A DNA stretch of 21,417 bases, from positions 1 through 21,417 of the IMG/VR virus record IMGVR_UViG_3300048833_000586; one strand, written 5' to 3'. The position numbers were made by a program, and so were the translations under genes. Below the pieces are notes generated by a model that saw only the letters and a list, made by a program, of their open reading frames with translations, made no database searches and was not told where the DNA came from. This document shows positions 13,994 to 21,417 of this stretch, piece by piece. Every line of letters starts with the position of its first letter. Position 1 is the stretch's first letter. Source of the stretch: a virus.

Positions 13994-14340
13994 GCGCCGC
14001 TCGCAGGAACACGGATCAGCATCACCCGCACCGAGGCATCGGCCGCGAGTGCGGCCACGGTGCAGAGCCCGACCTGGTAGTTGCCCGTGGCAGAGGTGGT
14101 GATGCGGCGGTTGGTGTTGTCCCAGAACACCCGCGCCCCCTGGCTGATGGCGAGCGCGGGCTCCTTGGTGAGCTCGAACTCACCACGGGTCTCGCACTCG
14201 ACGCTGGCGTTCTGCGCGGCGTCGGACGCCGCCACCCCGAAGAAGGCGCCGACCAGCATGCCCTGGCCGGAGAGGATGCCCCCGGCGTAGGGCGCCACTA
14301 TCGGGATGGAGCGCGCGTCGGGACGGATGCAGTTGCGCAT
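13990..14340 (-). CDS. Capsid-associated protein, DUF2190 family (decoration position)
   Basis: This 116-residue protein matches the DUF2190 layout: IVAPYAGGILSGQGMLVGAFFGVAASDA, then ECETRGEFELTKEPALAISQGARVFWD (quoted in short parts: RGEFELTKEP and QGARVFWDNTNRRITT), and a closing SVRVMLIRV strand. The G-x-x-V/L-G-x-x-F-G-V-A core and the Y/F-W-D-x-x-x-x-x-I-T-T turn are characteristic. The family is found next to capsid genes and is considered a head decoration or stabilising protein, equivalent in position to lambda gpD. Its ATG has AGGAG about 8 bases upstream. The 73-base gap after the capsid gene contains a strong hairpin. Confidence 0.78.
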   Translation of the reverse strand: MRNCIRPDARSIPIVAPYAGGILSGQGMLVGAFFGVAASDAAQNASVECETRGEFELTKEPALAISQGARVFWDNTNRRITTSATGNYQVGLCTVAALAADASVRVMLIRVPASGA

Positions 14341-14360
14341 GGGAGGGTCTCCTGAAACGC

Positions 14361-14386
14361 CGAAGGCGCCCGACAGGGCGCCCTCG
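14361..14386 (-). promoter_or_regulatory. GC-rich hairpin between capsid and decoration genes
   Basis: GGCGCCC (14365-14371) and GGGCGCC (14376-14382) form a perfect seven-pair stem with a four-base loop. Three further pairs (CGA with TCG) follow after one mismatch. No T tract follows on the minus strand, so it is not a classic terminator. It may stabilise the capsid mRNA 3' end or reduce downstream transcription. Confidence 0.5.
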
Positions 14387-14413
14387 ACGAAGCTGCTTCG
14401 GTGGTGAGACGGA

Positions 14414-16516
14414 TCAGGTGCCCGGGTTGAACCAGGCGCCGCGCCAGTCGATGGCGCCGACGCCGAAGTCGAAGATCACCGAGACCTCGACGCCGTCCGC
14501 GCCCTGGACGGGCCCGGTCGTGACCTGCGGCCCCTCGGCGCCGTTGAGGTAGCCGTAGACATAGACGGGTGCGGTGACTGGGTCGGAGAACAGGTACCAG
14601 CGGTTCGCCGCAATCAGCGGCTCGATGATTGGCTGCACGAAGCCGGCAAAGACGTTCGCCTTGCCGATCTCGGCTGCCTGCACGACCACGGTCGCCTGGC
14701 GCGCGGCGAGTTCGAGGTTCGGACCGACCAGCAGCCGCATGGTCTGGCCCATCGAGATGGGCAGCCCGTCCAGCGTGCGCTGCTTCATGATGGCGGTGCG
14801 GCCGGCACCGATGGTCGAGGTGTCGAGCACCGTGCCGGTGCCAGCCTTGTTCGCCCGCGCCGCACCGGTGGCGAACACGGGCGCGCTGCCGGTGGTCAGC
14901 GTCGGACCATCGCCATTGGCGCTATTCAACAGGTTGTAGGCGGTGGCGTTCTCGAACTCGGCGACGCGGCGGCCGATCGCCGCGGCGAAGTCGGTGAAGG
15001 CGCCCAGATCGTCGTTCACCAGCATCGGCCGCGTGACGCGGATGCGCCGCGCGAAGGTCTGCAGCAGGACGATCTCCTGGCTCTCGGACATGGTGCCGAC
15101 CTGGATCTCGCCGTTCTCGGCGAGCGGCAGCAGGGTCGGGAAGTCGCCGATGCGCAGGTGCCGGTGAGGCTTGAAGTCGCGGAAGTCGCGGCGGAGGAAG
15201 ATCTGCCGGTAGGTCGGCTGCGCCGGCTGGTAGGCGGCGAGCAGCATCTTGTTGGCCGCGGCGGCCAGCAGCAGCGGGAAGTCGGAGGTGGTGTGGAAGG
15301 CGCGCTCGGCCAGGAGCGTCGGGTTGCGCGGCACGCTGCGTTCGCCGCGGGCGCGCAGCAGTTCGCCGATCATGTCGGAGGGACGCCAGCCCATGAACTC
15401 GACGTGCCGTCCCGCCACCTGCGGCTGGTAGCCGGGCATGGCGCGGGCCGCGAGCGCCTCAGCCATGGCGTCGAGGATCTGCGCCGGGTCGTCGTGGCCG
15501 GGGCCGGTCTCGGGGCGGGCGGGGATGGAGGGACGCGGGCCCTGCGCCACCAGGGCGTCGAACAGGGCGCGACGGGCCTGGTCGCCGGTCCAGCCCTCGG
15601 CGATGGCCTCCGAACGAACCGGGGTGATGCGGTCCGCCGGCAGCAGGGCGCGGGCCGCATCGACCGCGGCGTCGATGCCGGCGATGCGCTCGCGTTCGGC
15701 GCGCTGCGCCTCGGCGCGGACCGCGTCGAGGTCCGGTGCGGCGCGGGTCGGCTCCGGCGCCGGGGCACTGGGCGCGGGGCTGGGCGTGGTGGTCACGGGC
15801 GTCTCCTGGGGCGGATGGGTCGGCGGCGCCGGCGGGGCGGCCGGCTCGGCCTGCGGGGCCGGCGTCGTCTCGGGCATGGGTGGATCCTCGTCAGGCAGGG
15901 CGGGCTCGATCGCGATGGCGGGCGGGCCCTGCGGCGCCTCACCACGCACCGCCGCATCGCGGTCCACGGGAACCGGCACGACGGAGATCTCGAAGGGCTC
16001 CCAATCCACCGCGCGGTGGACGGTCTCGCCGGTGGCGGCGTCGGGCCGCGGCTCGTAGCGGTGCACGCGATAGCCGACGCTCACTGCCCGTAGCGTGCCT
16101 TCGGCGATGCGCTGCCAGACCGGCTCGACGTCGGCGGCGGAGCTGAACTGCAGCGTGGCATAGCCGCGCCCGCGCTCGAGGCGGGCGGCGGTGACGCGAC
16201 CGAGCACGTCGCGCGCGCCGCCGCGGCGATGGGTGTCGAGCACCGGGGCCTGGCCGGAGCGCAGCGCCTCCATCCGCACCGCGTTCGGCGACATCTCCAG
16301 CTCCTCGGTGATCCGGCCGAGGGCGGGGACGAAGTTGCGGGCGCGGGCGCCGGTCGACCACACCACCTCGACGGTGCGCGAAGCGCGATCGACGGTGGCA
16401 GGCGCGGTGATGGCGCGCTGCGCCACGAGCGACTGCACAGCGGTGGGCGTTTGATCGAGCATAGCGGCGTGTTCCGGCGCGGCATCGCTGCCGCTCGGGT
16501 CGGCCAAGGTCGTCAT
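14414..16516 (-). CDS. Prohead protease-major capsid protein fusion
   Basis: This is a 700-residue fusion. Residues about 30-200 are an HK97-type (S78) prohead protease: APVLDTHRRGGARDVLGRV carries the catalytic His, LRAVSVGYRVHRYEP carries the catalytic Ser, and WEPFEISVVPVPVDRDAAVRG is the conserved end of the domain. Residues about 205-260 are a Pro/Ala/Thr-rich linker, and residues about 260-340 are a charged helical part that could act as scaffold (delta domain). Residues about 360-700 are the capsid protein, with DFKPHRHLRIGDFP, FARRIRVTRPMLVNDDLGAF and the closing IDWRGAWFNPG. Such fusions are known in some phages. The protease would mature the shell after assembly. The start has GAGGA about 9 bases upstream. 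A second start at 15877 probably yields capsid without protease. Confidence 0.88.
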   Translation of the reverse strand: MTTLADPSGSDAAPEHAAMLDQTPTAVQSLVAQRAITAPATVDRASRTVEVVWSTGARARNFVPALGRITEELEMSPNAVRMEALRSGQAPVLDTHRRGGARDVLGRVTAARLERGRGYATLQFSSAADVEPVWQRIAEGTLRAVSVGYRVHRYEPRPDAATGETVHRAVDWEPFEISVVPVPVDRDAAVRGEAPQGPPAIAIEPALPDEDPPMPETTPAPQAEPAAPPAPPTHPPQETPVTTTPSPAPSAPAPEPTRAAPDLDAVRAEAQRAERERIAGIDAAVDAARALLPADRITPVRSEAIAEGWTGDQARRALFDALVAQGPRPSIPARPETGPGHDDPAQILDAMAEALAARAMPGYQPQVAGRHVEFMGWRPSDMIGELLRARGERSVPRNPTLLAERAFHTTSDFPLLLAAAANKMLLAAYQPAQPTYRQIFLRRDFRDFKPHRHLRIGDFPTLLPLAENGEIQVGTMSESQEIVLLQTFARRIRVTRPMLVNDDLGAFTDFAAAIGRRVAEFENATAYNLLNSANGDGPTLTTGSAPVFATGAARANKAGTGTVLDTSTIGAGRTAIMKQRTLDGLPISMGQTMRLLVGPNLELAARQATVVVQAAEIGKANVFAGFVQPIIEPLIAANRWYLFSDPVTAPVYVYGYLNGAEGPQVTTGPVQGADGVEVSVIFDFGVGAIDWRGAWFNPGT
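15885..15889 (-). promoter_or_regulatory. Internal ribosome binding site for protease-free capsid precursor
   Basis: Inside the fusion gene, GAGGA lies seven bases before an in-frame ATG (15875-15877, residue 214). It falls exactly at the boundary between the protease domain and the Pro-rich linker. Use of this start gives a 487-residue scaffold-plus-capsid protein, providing capsid in excess over protease. Lambda and other phages use nested in-frame starts for the same purpose (C/Nu3). Confidence 0.55.
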
Positions 16517-16660
16517 GCTGTAATCCTCGTCTGAGCGGCCCTGTGACCCCGACCCACCGAATTGCCGGGGGATGTCAGCGTTCGCTGGTGCGCACCGATT
16601 CCGATGCAGACGGTTGGACGCGCGTGCTAGCGTTCTGGCCTTCGGCTAGGAGTGAGCAAG

Positions 16661-17068
16661 ATGCAGCACCGAACCGGCCTGACCTGCACCGTCGCAACCC
16701 TGATCGCCTGTTATCCGGCGCTGGCGCAGCAGCCGCCTGCGCGGCCCAATCTTCTGCTGCAGGAGACAGTCCAGGGAATGCCGCGCGGCGAGCGCCAGCA
16801 GGTCAGCGTGATGACGGCGACCATCAACCCCGGCCAGAGCACGGTCTTCCATACGCACCGCTTTCCAGTGACGGTCTACATCCTGGAGGGGGTCTTCACT
16901 CTCGAGATGGAGGGGCGCGAGGCGATTACGGTTCGGGCCGGCCAATCCATGGTGGAACCGCCGAATGTCCGCATGACTGGCTACAACCGAAGCGCCACCG
17001 AGCCGACGAAGGTTGTAATCTTCTATGTGGCGGAACCAGACACGCCATTCCTGGATCCGATCCGGTAG
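16661..17068 (+). CDS. Secreted cupin-domain protein (cargo gene)
   Basis: This 135-residue protein has an N-terminal signal peptide: an uncharged core TCTVATLIACYPALA with likely cleavage after Ala-Leu-Ala at residue 22. The mature part is a single small cupin: GQSTVFHTH (His64, His66), VYILEG, and motif two at GQSMVEPPNVRMTGYN. The Glu of motif one is absent (Pro69/Val70), and the His of motif two is replaced by Met105, so the standard four-ligand metal site is incomplete. The ATG has AGGAG eight bases upstream; an upstream GTG at 16652 is less likely. It lies between portal and capsid genes but on the opposite strand. No strong promoter or terminator was found within 16517-16660 or 17069-17110. 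The role is unknown; periplasmic small-molecule binding or host modification is possible. Confidence 0.8.
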   Translation: MQHRTGLTCTVATLIACYPALAQQPPARPNLLLQETVQGMPRGERQQVSVMTATINPGQSTVFHTHRFPVTVYILEGVFTLEMEGREAITVRAGQSMVEPPNVRMTGYNRSATEPTKVVIFYVAEPDTPFLDPIR

Positions 17069-17110
17069 AATAGCACCAGCACGCCTATCGGGAGTCGCGA
17101 CACCACACCA

Positions 17111-18589
17111 TTAACCCTGCGAGGACCGCTCCTCATTGAGCGTGGTGGCGGCGCCGGTCGCCGCGATCTCGACGGCAGCCATCTGCGCGGCGTCCTGCGC
17201 CGCGCCAGACTTCGCGACGCGGCGCGGATCGGTGTCGAGCGAGATGCCCGCTTCATCGAGCAGGGCATTGGCCTCACGGATCATCTCCACTGCGGTGCGG
17301 AAGTCGTAACCGAAGGCGCCCGCGGCCTCGGGCTGCGGCACGAAGCCGGCACGGACCTGCGCGATCAGGGCGGTGGTGTCCTTGAGCGGGTCGATCATCT
17401 CGTGCGCCGGCGGGACGTGGCTGACGCCGTCCGGCATCTCCGCCGCCCACAGCCCGAGCAGCGCTCCCTGCTGATGGAAGCGCTCGGCGATCGGTCGCAC
17501 CAGCATGGGGATCAGCATCCCGTACTGGACCTGCTCGCAGAGGCGGCGGAACTCGATCTTACCGGCCCGGAGGCTGGAGTAGTTCGCCTGGGTCAGGTCG
17601 CCAGAGACCTGGTCGTAGGTCAGCCCAGCGCCGACGGCAGCAGCCTCCAGCGCGCGGCGAGCAAAGGCGGCATGGCTGCCTCCGCCCGAGGGGTTCACCA
17701 CCTCAACCGAGCCCATGCCGCGGCGATACAGGATCATCCCCGGCTCAAAGCTCTCGACCGTCCGACCCTGCGCATCCCGCAGCAGGCCGGCGGCGGCGCC
17801 GGTCAGGGCCTCGTCGCCCTCCTCCGTCACCACCGCGGCGAGGCAAGCCTCGATCTTCGCCTTCATGAGCAGCGCGGCCTCGTAGTCGCCGAGATCGCGC
17901 AGCCGCAGCAGCACTGGCGCGAGCCACGAGACGTCGCGCAGCTGGCCGGGCCGGCGCTTGCGATAGACGTGCAGCACCTCGGAGGCCGGGATGCGCTGGC
18001 TGCTCTGCCAGGTCGCCCCCAGTAGGATCCACGCCGCGCCGGGGTGGACGCGATGCAGCCAGTAGCCGATCGGCGCACCGGCCTCGCCGAGCGCGATGCC
18101 CTGGATGGTCGGGGCGCCCTCCACCATGCCGTTGCGCGCGGCGTCGAGGTGGTCCGCCTCCAGCACCTGCAGCCGCAAGGCGATCGGATTGGCAGGCGAT
18201 GGCGGCACCATCAAGAAGCGCACGAAGCACTCGCCGCTTTCGACCACCGCCCGCATGACCAGCGCCTGCAGACCGTACAGATCGAGCCGCCCCTCGGCAT
18301 CACAGGCGGTGCTCTCCGCCCAACGCTGCCAGGCGCGGCCGTGGGCGTCGTCGGGCCAGCGGGTGGTGATGCCGGCGCCGACGGCGTTTCCGGTCCACAG
18401 GTCGACGATACGGCTTGCATAGGGATCGTTGCGGACGGCATCGCGGGCGCGGCGGGCGACCGTCGCCGCGGCCATGCCGACCTCGGCATTGGCGCTGCCG
18501 CCGGAGGGCGCCCAGGCGGAGGCCCGATGGTCCTGCGCCGCGGCATAGCCGCGCAGGACATTCCATGCATCACGGAGACGGCCCATCAC
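17111..18589 (-). CDS. Portal protein, lambda gpB family
   Basis: This protein of about 492 residues has the features of the lambda-type portal family: RARDAVRNDPYASRIVDLWTGNAVGAGI near residues 47-74, ESGECFVRF, LEADHLD, EVLHVYRKRRPGQLRDVSWLAPVL (seen as EVLHVYRKRRPGQ and VSWLAPVLLRL), a KIEACLAAVV helix and DLTQANYSSLRAGKIEFRR near residue 335. It forms the dodecameric ring at the capsid vertex through which DNA passes and docks the terminase. The start is GTG (18587-18589) or the adjacent ATG (18584-18586); the GTG overlaps the gpW-like stop. The gene ends in TAA at 17111-17113, and the capsid gene follows only after the opposing cupin gene. Length is normal for the family. Confidence 0.94.
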   Translation of the reverse strand: MMGRLRDAWNVLRGYAAAQDHRASAWAPSGGSANAEVGMAAATVARRARDAVRNDPYASRIVDLWTGNAVGAGITTRWPDDAHGRAWQRWAESTACDAEGRLDLYGLQALVMRAVVESGECFVRFLMVPPSPANPIALRLQVLEADHLDAARNGMVEGAPTIQGIALGEAGAPIGYWLHRVHPGAAWILLGATWQSSQRIPASEVLHVYRKRRPGQLRDVSWLAPVLLRLRDLGDYEAALLMKAKIEACLAAVVTEEGDEALTGAAAGLLRDAQGRTVESFEPGMILYRRGMGSVEVVNPSGGGSHAAFARRALEAAAVGAGLTYDQVSGDLTQANYSSLRAGKIEFRRLCEQVQYGMLIPMLVRPIAERFHQQGALLGLWAAEMPDGVSHVPPAHEMIDPLKDTTALIAQVRAGFVPQPEAAGAFGYDFRTAVEMIREANALLDEAGISLDTDPRRVAKSGAAQDAAQMAAVEIAATGAATTLNEERSSQG

Positions 18590-18825
18590 CTGCTTACTGC
18601 GCGTGAGAAGCTGGCGAAGGTGACGCTGGGGCGACGCGCGGCGCTGTTCTCCGCCGCGTGCAGCACCGCCAGCGCGCGGCCGAGTTCGTCCAGCGAGCGG
18701 TATTCGACTGTGCGGCCGTCGAAGGTCACGCGCGTGGTACCGCCGGTATAGGTCGCGGCCAGCGTCGCCGCGCGGCTGCCGGCGGGCTGCGCCAGCGCCC
18801 AGGCGAGAACAGTCGGATCCATCAC
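18586..18825 (-). CDS. Head-tail joining protein, gpW-like
   Basis: This 79-residue protein has the usual layout of small gpW-type connectors: an N-terminal helix, a strand pair TTRVTFDGRTVEYRS, then a helix SLDELGRALAVLHAAE and a basic tail RRPSVTFASFSR. The V-x-F/Y-D-G-R-x-V-E-Y segment is the hallmark. gpW attaches below the portal and closes the filled head before tail docking. As in lambda, it lies directly before the portal gene. It begins GTG-ATG; the GTG overlaps the preceding stop (GTGA), and the same GTG-ATG arrangement recurs at the portal start. Confidence 0.82.
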   Translation of the reverse strand: MMDPTVLAWALAQPAGSRAATLAATYTGGTTRVTFDGRTVEYRSLDELGRALAVLHAAENSAARRPSVTFASFSRAVSR

Positions 18826-19430
18826 GCGGCCCTGAGCGTCGGCAGCGGCGTCGCCGCGTTGACGAGATAGGACAGCCCGTTCGGCGGGCTGGGCATGATC
18901 GGCACGCCGGCCTGATGGGTCAGCGCCGCGAAGAAGCCGTTCTCACTGCCGGTGGTGCCGCCACCGGCGCCGCCATCCGCCGCGGCCGAGCCGAGCAGCA
19001 GCGTGTTCCCGCCGCTGAACGCCTGCGTGCTGGTGCCACGCACCGAGGGCGTGCCGGAAAAGCAGAACAGCAGCCACCAGACCCCAGCCGGGATCCAGCG
19101 CGGCTGCGCGAAGGGGCAGATCGCACTGCCGGTCGAGGTGGTGTCGGCGTCCGCCACCGGCTCCTCGATCACCGTCCCCGGCCGGCCGGCGCCATTGTCG
19201 GCGGCCAGCGCCATGCGCAGGAGGCCGGCCGCGCCGGTCGTCACGCTCACCGCCATGGCCGAGAAAAGCCCGGGCCGGGCCAGCACGTAGGGGACGCAGT
19301 ACAGCCGGTTCGCCGTCATCGCGACGGCGCCGCCGACCGCGCGCGCATGCTGCGAGGCGTAGAAGCGCCCCGAGACGTAGGGCAGCATCGCCGGCGCCGG
19401 CGGCAGGTAGTGCTGGAACAGCGCGGTCAT
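18822..19430 (-). CDS. Putative virion appendage protein (possible head fibre/decoration)
   Basis: This 202-residue protein is not assigned to a family. It looks like a beta-sandwich phage surface protein: NRLYCVPYVLARPGLFSAMAV, LLRMALAADNGAGRPGTVI and IPAGVWWLLFCFSG form the strand pattern seen in carbohydrate-binding parts of phage fibres, where the segment with 'dNG.G.PG' precedes an 'aG.yWl' strand. The C-terminal third is Gly/Ala/Ser-rich. It is encoded between terminase and gpW-like genes, overlapping both neighbours (ATGA before, GTGA after). That is an unusual place for a tail fibre and suggests a head-bound appendage. No signal peptide or membrane segment is seen. Confidence 0.45.
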   Translation of the reverse strand: MTALFQHYLPPAPAMLPYVSGRFYASQHARAVGGAVAMTANRLYCVPYVLARPGLFSAMAVSVTTGAAGLLRMALAADNGAGRPGTVIEEPVADADTTSTGSAICPFAQPRWIPAGVWWLLFCFSGTPSVRGTSTQAFSGGNTLLLGSAAADGGAGGGTTGSENGFFAALTHQAGVPIMPSPPNGLSYLVNAATPLPTLRAA

Positions 19431-19780
19431 GCGAGCGGCCGGATGCCGAGGGTGAGCAGGCGCTCCGCCGCCTGGTTCACCGGCGCGGCGGCAAGGCCGG
19501 AGCGCAGGCGCAGCCAGCGCCAGCCGAGCAGCAGCGTCGGCGGCAGGGTGAGCGCCCGGCCGGCAGCAGCCGTCAGCACCACCTCATTGCCGAGGTGGTC
19601 GTGGAGATCGGCCCAGGCCGTGGGCTCGCCTTCATCGAGCGAGCCCTGCAGGGTGAGCGGCGCGTCGGTCCAGGCGGCCGGCAGCAGCAGCAGGCAGACG
19701 CCGTAGCCGACGCTGGCGACGGGTCCGCTCAGCGCCTGGCCGGCGGCGATGCTGGTGCGCACGGGCACGATCGCGGTCAT
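19427..19780 (-). CDS. Small phage protein, putative structural beta-sandwich
   Basis: This 117-residue protein starts at ATG 19778-19780, preceded by GGAGAT about 5 bases upstream and 14 bases after the terminase stop. It contains a hydrophobic strand YGVCLLLLPAAW, then LTLQGSLDEGEPTAWADLHDHLGNEVVLTAAAGRA and GWRWLRLRSGL (quoted in parts: LTLQGSLDEGEP and WRWLRLRSG). The 'paaWt.a.Ltlqgs.D' and 'lrLRSG' segments resemble small conserved phage proteins that accompany fibre or decoration genes, and the fold is probably a beta sandwich. The function is unknown. It overlaps the 202-residue gene (ATGA), so the two are probably made together. Confidence 0.55.
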   Translation of the reverse strand: MTAIVPVRTSIAAGQALSGPVASVGYGVCLLLLPAAWTDAPLTLQGSLDEGEPTAWADLHDHLGNEVVLTAAAGRALTLPPTLLLGWRWLRLRSGLAAAPVNQAAERLLTLGIRPLA

Positions 19781-19794
19781 GCGGATCTCCAGGT

Positions 19795-21417
19795 TCAGCG
19801 CAGCCAGCCCTGGCGCGGGGCGAGCCAACCACGCGGGCGATGGGCGTCGGGTGGTGTTGCGGGCGTCGCCAGTTCGGCCTGCGGCGGCGACGGCGGAGCG
19901 ACATTCCGGGCGGCGGGAAGCTCGCTCGGCCGCAGCGGGGCATCGGCGATCTGGTTCCGCAGCTGCTGCCAGAAGCGCTCGCCGTAGCGGTCGGCACCGA
20001 GCAGCCACAGGGCGGCGCGCGCGAGCACGGCGCAGTCCAGCGCTTCGTTCCGTTCCCTGAGCTTCGCCCATTCCTGCCGCGCGAAGCCGCGGCGATCCTT
20101 GGTGGTGCGCAGCTGCTCCGCAACCAGCTGCTTCACCCACTCGGCCTCGATGCCCTGCGGCAGGTGCACCCAGCCGGGCGGGAACTCCTCCGCGTCGCCG
20201 CGGCCGAGCCACAGCCGGCGATAGAGATCGGCCTTCCAGGTCGATACCGAGACGGTCCAGAGCTTCAAGCCACGCCGCAGCTTGCGGCCATCGACCAGCG
20301 CGTCCACCGGCGTCGGGCCTTGCACGGGCTGTGCCCGGTTCCAGCCATCGATGCCCTTGGTGGGCGCGATCCGCGGATCCCGCAGGCGGCGCAGGTGTCC
20401 ATAGACGGCCGCGGTGTCGCGGCCGCCGGTATCGACGCAGAGCCGGGCGATGCGCATGGCGCCGCCGCCGCGCCGCGGCCAGTCGCGCGCCAGCAGCTTC
20501 GCCAGATCGTCCCAGGGCTCGCGGTCCCGCGGGCTGCCCTGGATCACCACATGGTCCACCAGCCAGGAGGAAAAGCCCTCGGCCCAGCCCCAGACGTCGC
20601 ATTCCAGGCGATCATCCTGCACGTCGACGCCGGCGGTCAGCACCAGCGCGCCCGCAGGCGCCACGCCCATCGCAAAATCCTCGCGGCGCTCGACCAGGCG
20701 CTCCCAGTCCGGCGCCTCGCCCTGCTCCTGCCAAGTCTCGCCCAGAACCGTATTCTTGAAGGTCTTGATGTCCTCGGGCTTGCCCTGGGCGGCTTCCCAA
20801 TCGCGGGCGATCTGCGCCCAGGACAGCCAGCCCACCGGCGAGTAGAGCGCCGAGATGTGGAAGCCGATCGTGTGCGGATCCTGGCCCTCGGCCGTCGCGC
20901 GCCATTCGCCGCCGCCGAGCAGGGCGGTCTTGTCGTGCTCCTGCATCGGGTGGTCGCAGGCCGTGCAATGATACCGCGCCGTCTCGGGCGCACCCTTGTC
21001 CCAGAGCAGCCGCTCGAAGCGCAGCCACTGCATCTCCCCGCATTCGGGGCACGGCACGAAGAACCGCCGCTGGTCGCTGGCCAGATACTCCCGCTCGATG
21101 CGGCTGCGGCCGGCGATGGTCGGCGTCGAGACCAGGAACGCCTTGCGGCGCCAGCCGAAGGTGCGGGCGCGGGCCTCGGCGAGCGCGATCGGATCACCCT
21201 CGTCGGCGACGTCGCCGGGATAGGCGTCCACCTCGTCGAGAAACAGGAACCGCGCCGTCATCGAGCGCAGCCCGACCGCACTATTCGCGCCCGTCAGAAC
21301 CAGGATGCCGCCGGGGAATTCCTTCGACAGCATGGTGTTGCCGCTGTCGCGAGCCCGCGCCGGGGCAACCCGCTCCCGCAGCGCCGGTGTTTCCTCCAGC
21401 AGCGGGTCGATGCGCTG
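19795..21417 (-). CDS. Terminase large subunit, GpA family (partial, N-terminus outside window)
   Basis: The open frame runs in from the right edge; 540 residues are visible and the first part (Walker A region) is outside. FLFLDEVDAYPGD is the Walker B motif, and RKAFLVSTPTIAGRSRIEREY follows as the coupling segment. CPECGEMQW with HCTACDHPM forms a probable zinc-binding pair of Cys motifs. GVDVQDDRLECDVWGWAEG and RLCVDTGGRDTAAVYGHLR hold nuclease-domain Asp residues. Lambda gpA-type enzymes pump DNA into the prohead and cut it at cos-type sites. The protein ends in a Pro/Ala-rich tail before TGA at 19795-19797. The GpA type argues for lambda-like packaging and against a gene transfer agent. 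A small subunit gene would be expected just beyond the right edge. Confidence 0.93.
   Translation of the reverse strand, partial: QRIDPLLEETPALRERVAPARARDSGNTMLSKEFPGGILVLTGANSAVGLRSMTARFLFLDEVDAYPGDVADEGDPIALAEARARTFGWRRKAFLVSTPTIAGRSRIEREYLASDQRRFFVPCPECGEMQWLRFERLLWDKGAPETARYHCTACDHPMQEHDKTALLGGGEWRATAEGQDPHTIGFHISALYSPVGWLSWAQIARDWEAAQGKPEDIKTFKNTVLGETWQEQGEAPDWERLVERREDFAMGVAPAGALVLTAGVDVQDDRLECDVWGWAEGFSSWLVDHVVIQGSPRDREPWDDLAKLLARDWPRRGGGAMRIARLCVDTGGRDTAAVYGHLRRLRDPRIAPTKGIDGWNRAQPVQGPTPVDALVDGRKLRRGLKLWTVSVSTWKADLYRRLWLGRGDAEEFPPGWVHLPQGIEAEWVKQLVAEQLRTTKDRRGFARQEWAKLRERNEALDCAVLARAALWLLGADRYGERFWQQLRNQIADAPLRPSELPAARNVAPPSPPQAELATPATPPDAHRPRGWLAPRQGWLR

Noticed and set aside
19427-20602. 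A 391-residue minus-strand frame as one gene
   Set aside because: Only its last 117 residues, from ATG 19780 with a good ribosome site, look like a real protein. The N-terminal part is an out-of-frame shadow of the terminase.
14341-21417. Gene transfer agent cluster
   Set aside because: The lambda GpA-type terminase, gpW-like connector, fused protease-capsid, holin and spanins, and the lack of the typical GTA tail set and order, favour a lambda-like prophage.
1-21417. CRISPR arrays, tRNA genes, rRNA genes, integrase and attachment sites
   Set aside because: None was seen on reading both strands. The only repeat worth reporting is the tail tube 3'-end duplication.

Overview
The window is the late (packaging, head, lysis, neck, tail) region of a lambda-like long-tailed siphophage, most likely a prophage or prophage remnant in a high-GC alphaproteobacterium. 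An Acetobacteraceae/Roseomonas-type host is my guess from the very high GC, the style of the DUF2190-type and tail-tube proteins, and the small secreted cupin. Host genus is inference, since no host chromosomal gene or attachment site is visible. Almost every gene is on the minus strand, so transcription runs from the right end of the window to the left. Junctions are tightly packed, with ATGA, GTGA and TGATG overlaps that suggest translational coupling.

Layout in transcription order: large terminase subunit (GpA type, cut by the right edge); two small putative structural proteins; gpW-like connector; portal; a cupin gene on the opposite strand; a prohead protease fused to the major capsid protein, with a likely internal start; DUF2190-like capsid protein; a lysozyme-like endolysin with a C-terminal membrane segment; an overlapping Rz/Rz1-like spanin pair; gpFII-like head-tail attachment protein; holin; DUF6441-like neck protein (gpZ position); gpU-position tail terminator; tail tube protein (gpV position); a cargo island; tail assembly chaperone with a programmed -1 frameshift (gpG/gpGT position); tape measure protein; M-, L-, K- and J-position tail-tip proteins; and a beta-helix tail spike cut by the left edge. 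Gene order matches lambda closely (A, W, B, C/E, FII, Z, U, V, G/GT, H, M, L, K, J), apart from the lysis genes sitting among the head/neck genes.

The non-ordinary parts are two cargo sites. The larger, about 7.76-10.17 kb, lies between the tail tube gene and the tail chaperone gene. It holds a minus-strand DarT-like (predicted ADP-ribosyltransferase) gene and a plus-strand gene with PIN-like nuclease features. Between them is a decayed second copy of the 3' end of the tail tube gene, with an in-frame stop and a frameshift. The intact and decayed 3' ends flank the DarT-like gene as direct repeats, the footprint expected if incoming DNA rebuilt the end of the tail tube gene and displaced the original end. 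The smaller cargo site is the secreted cupin gene (16661-17068) between portal and capsid, oriented against the operon. The island is the best candidate for an undescribed phage-borne defence or toxin locus.
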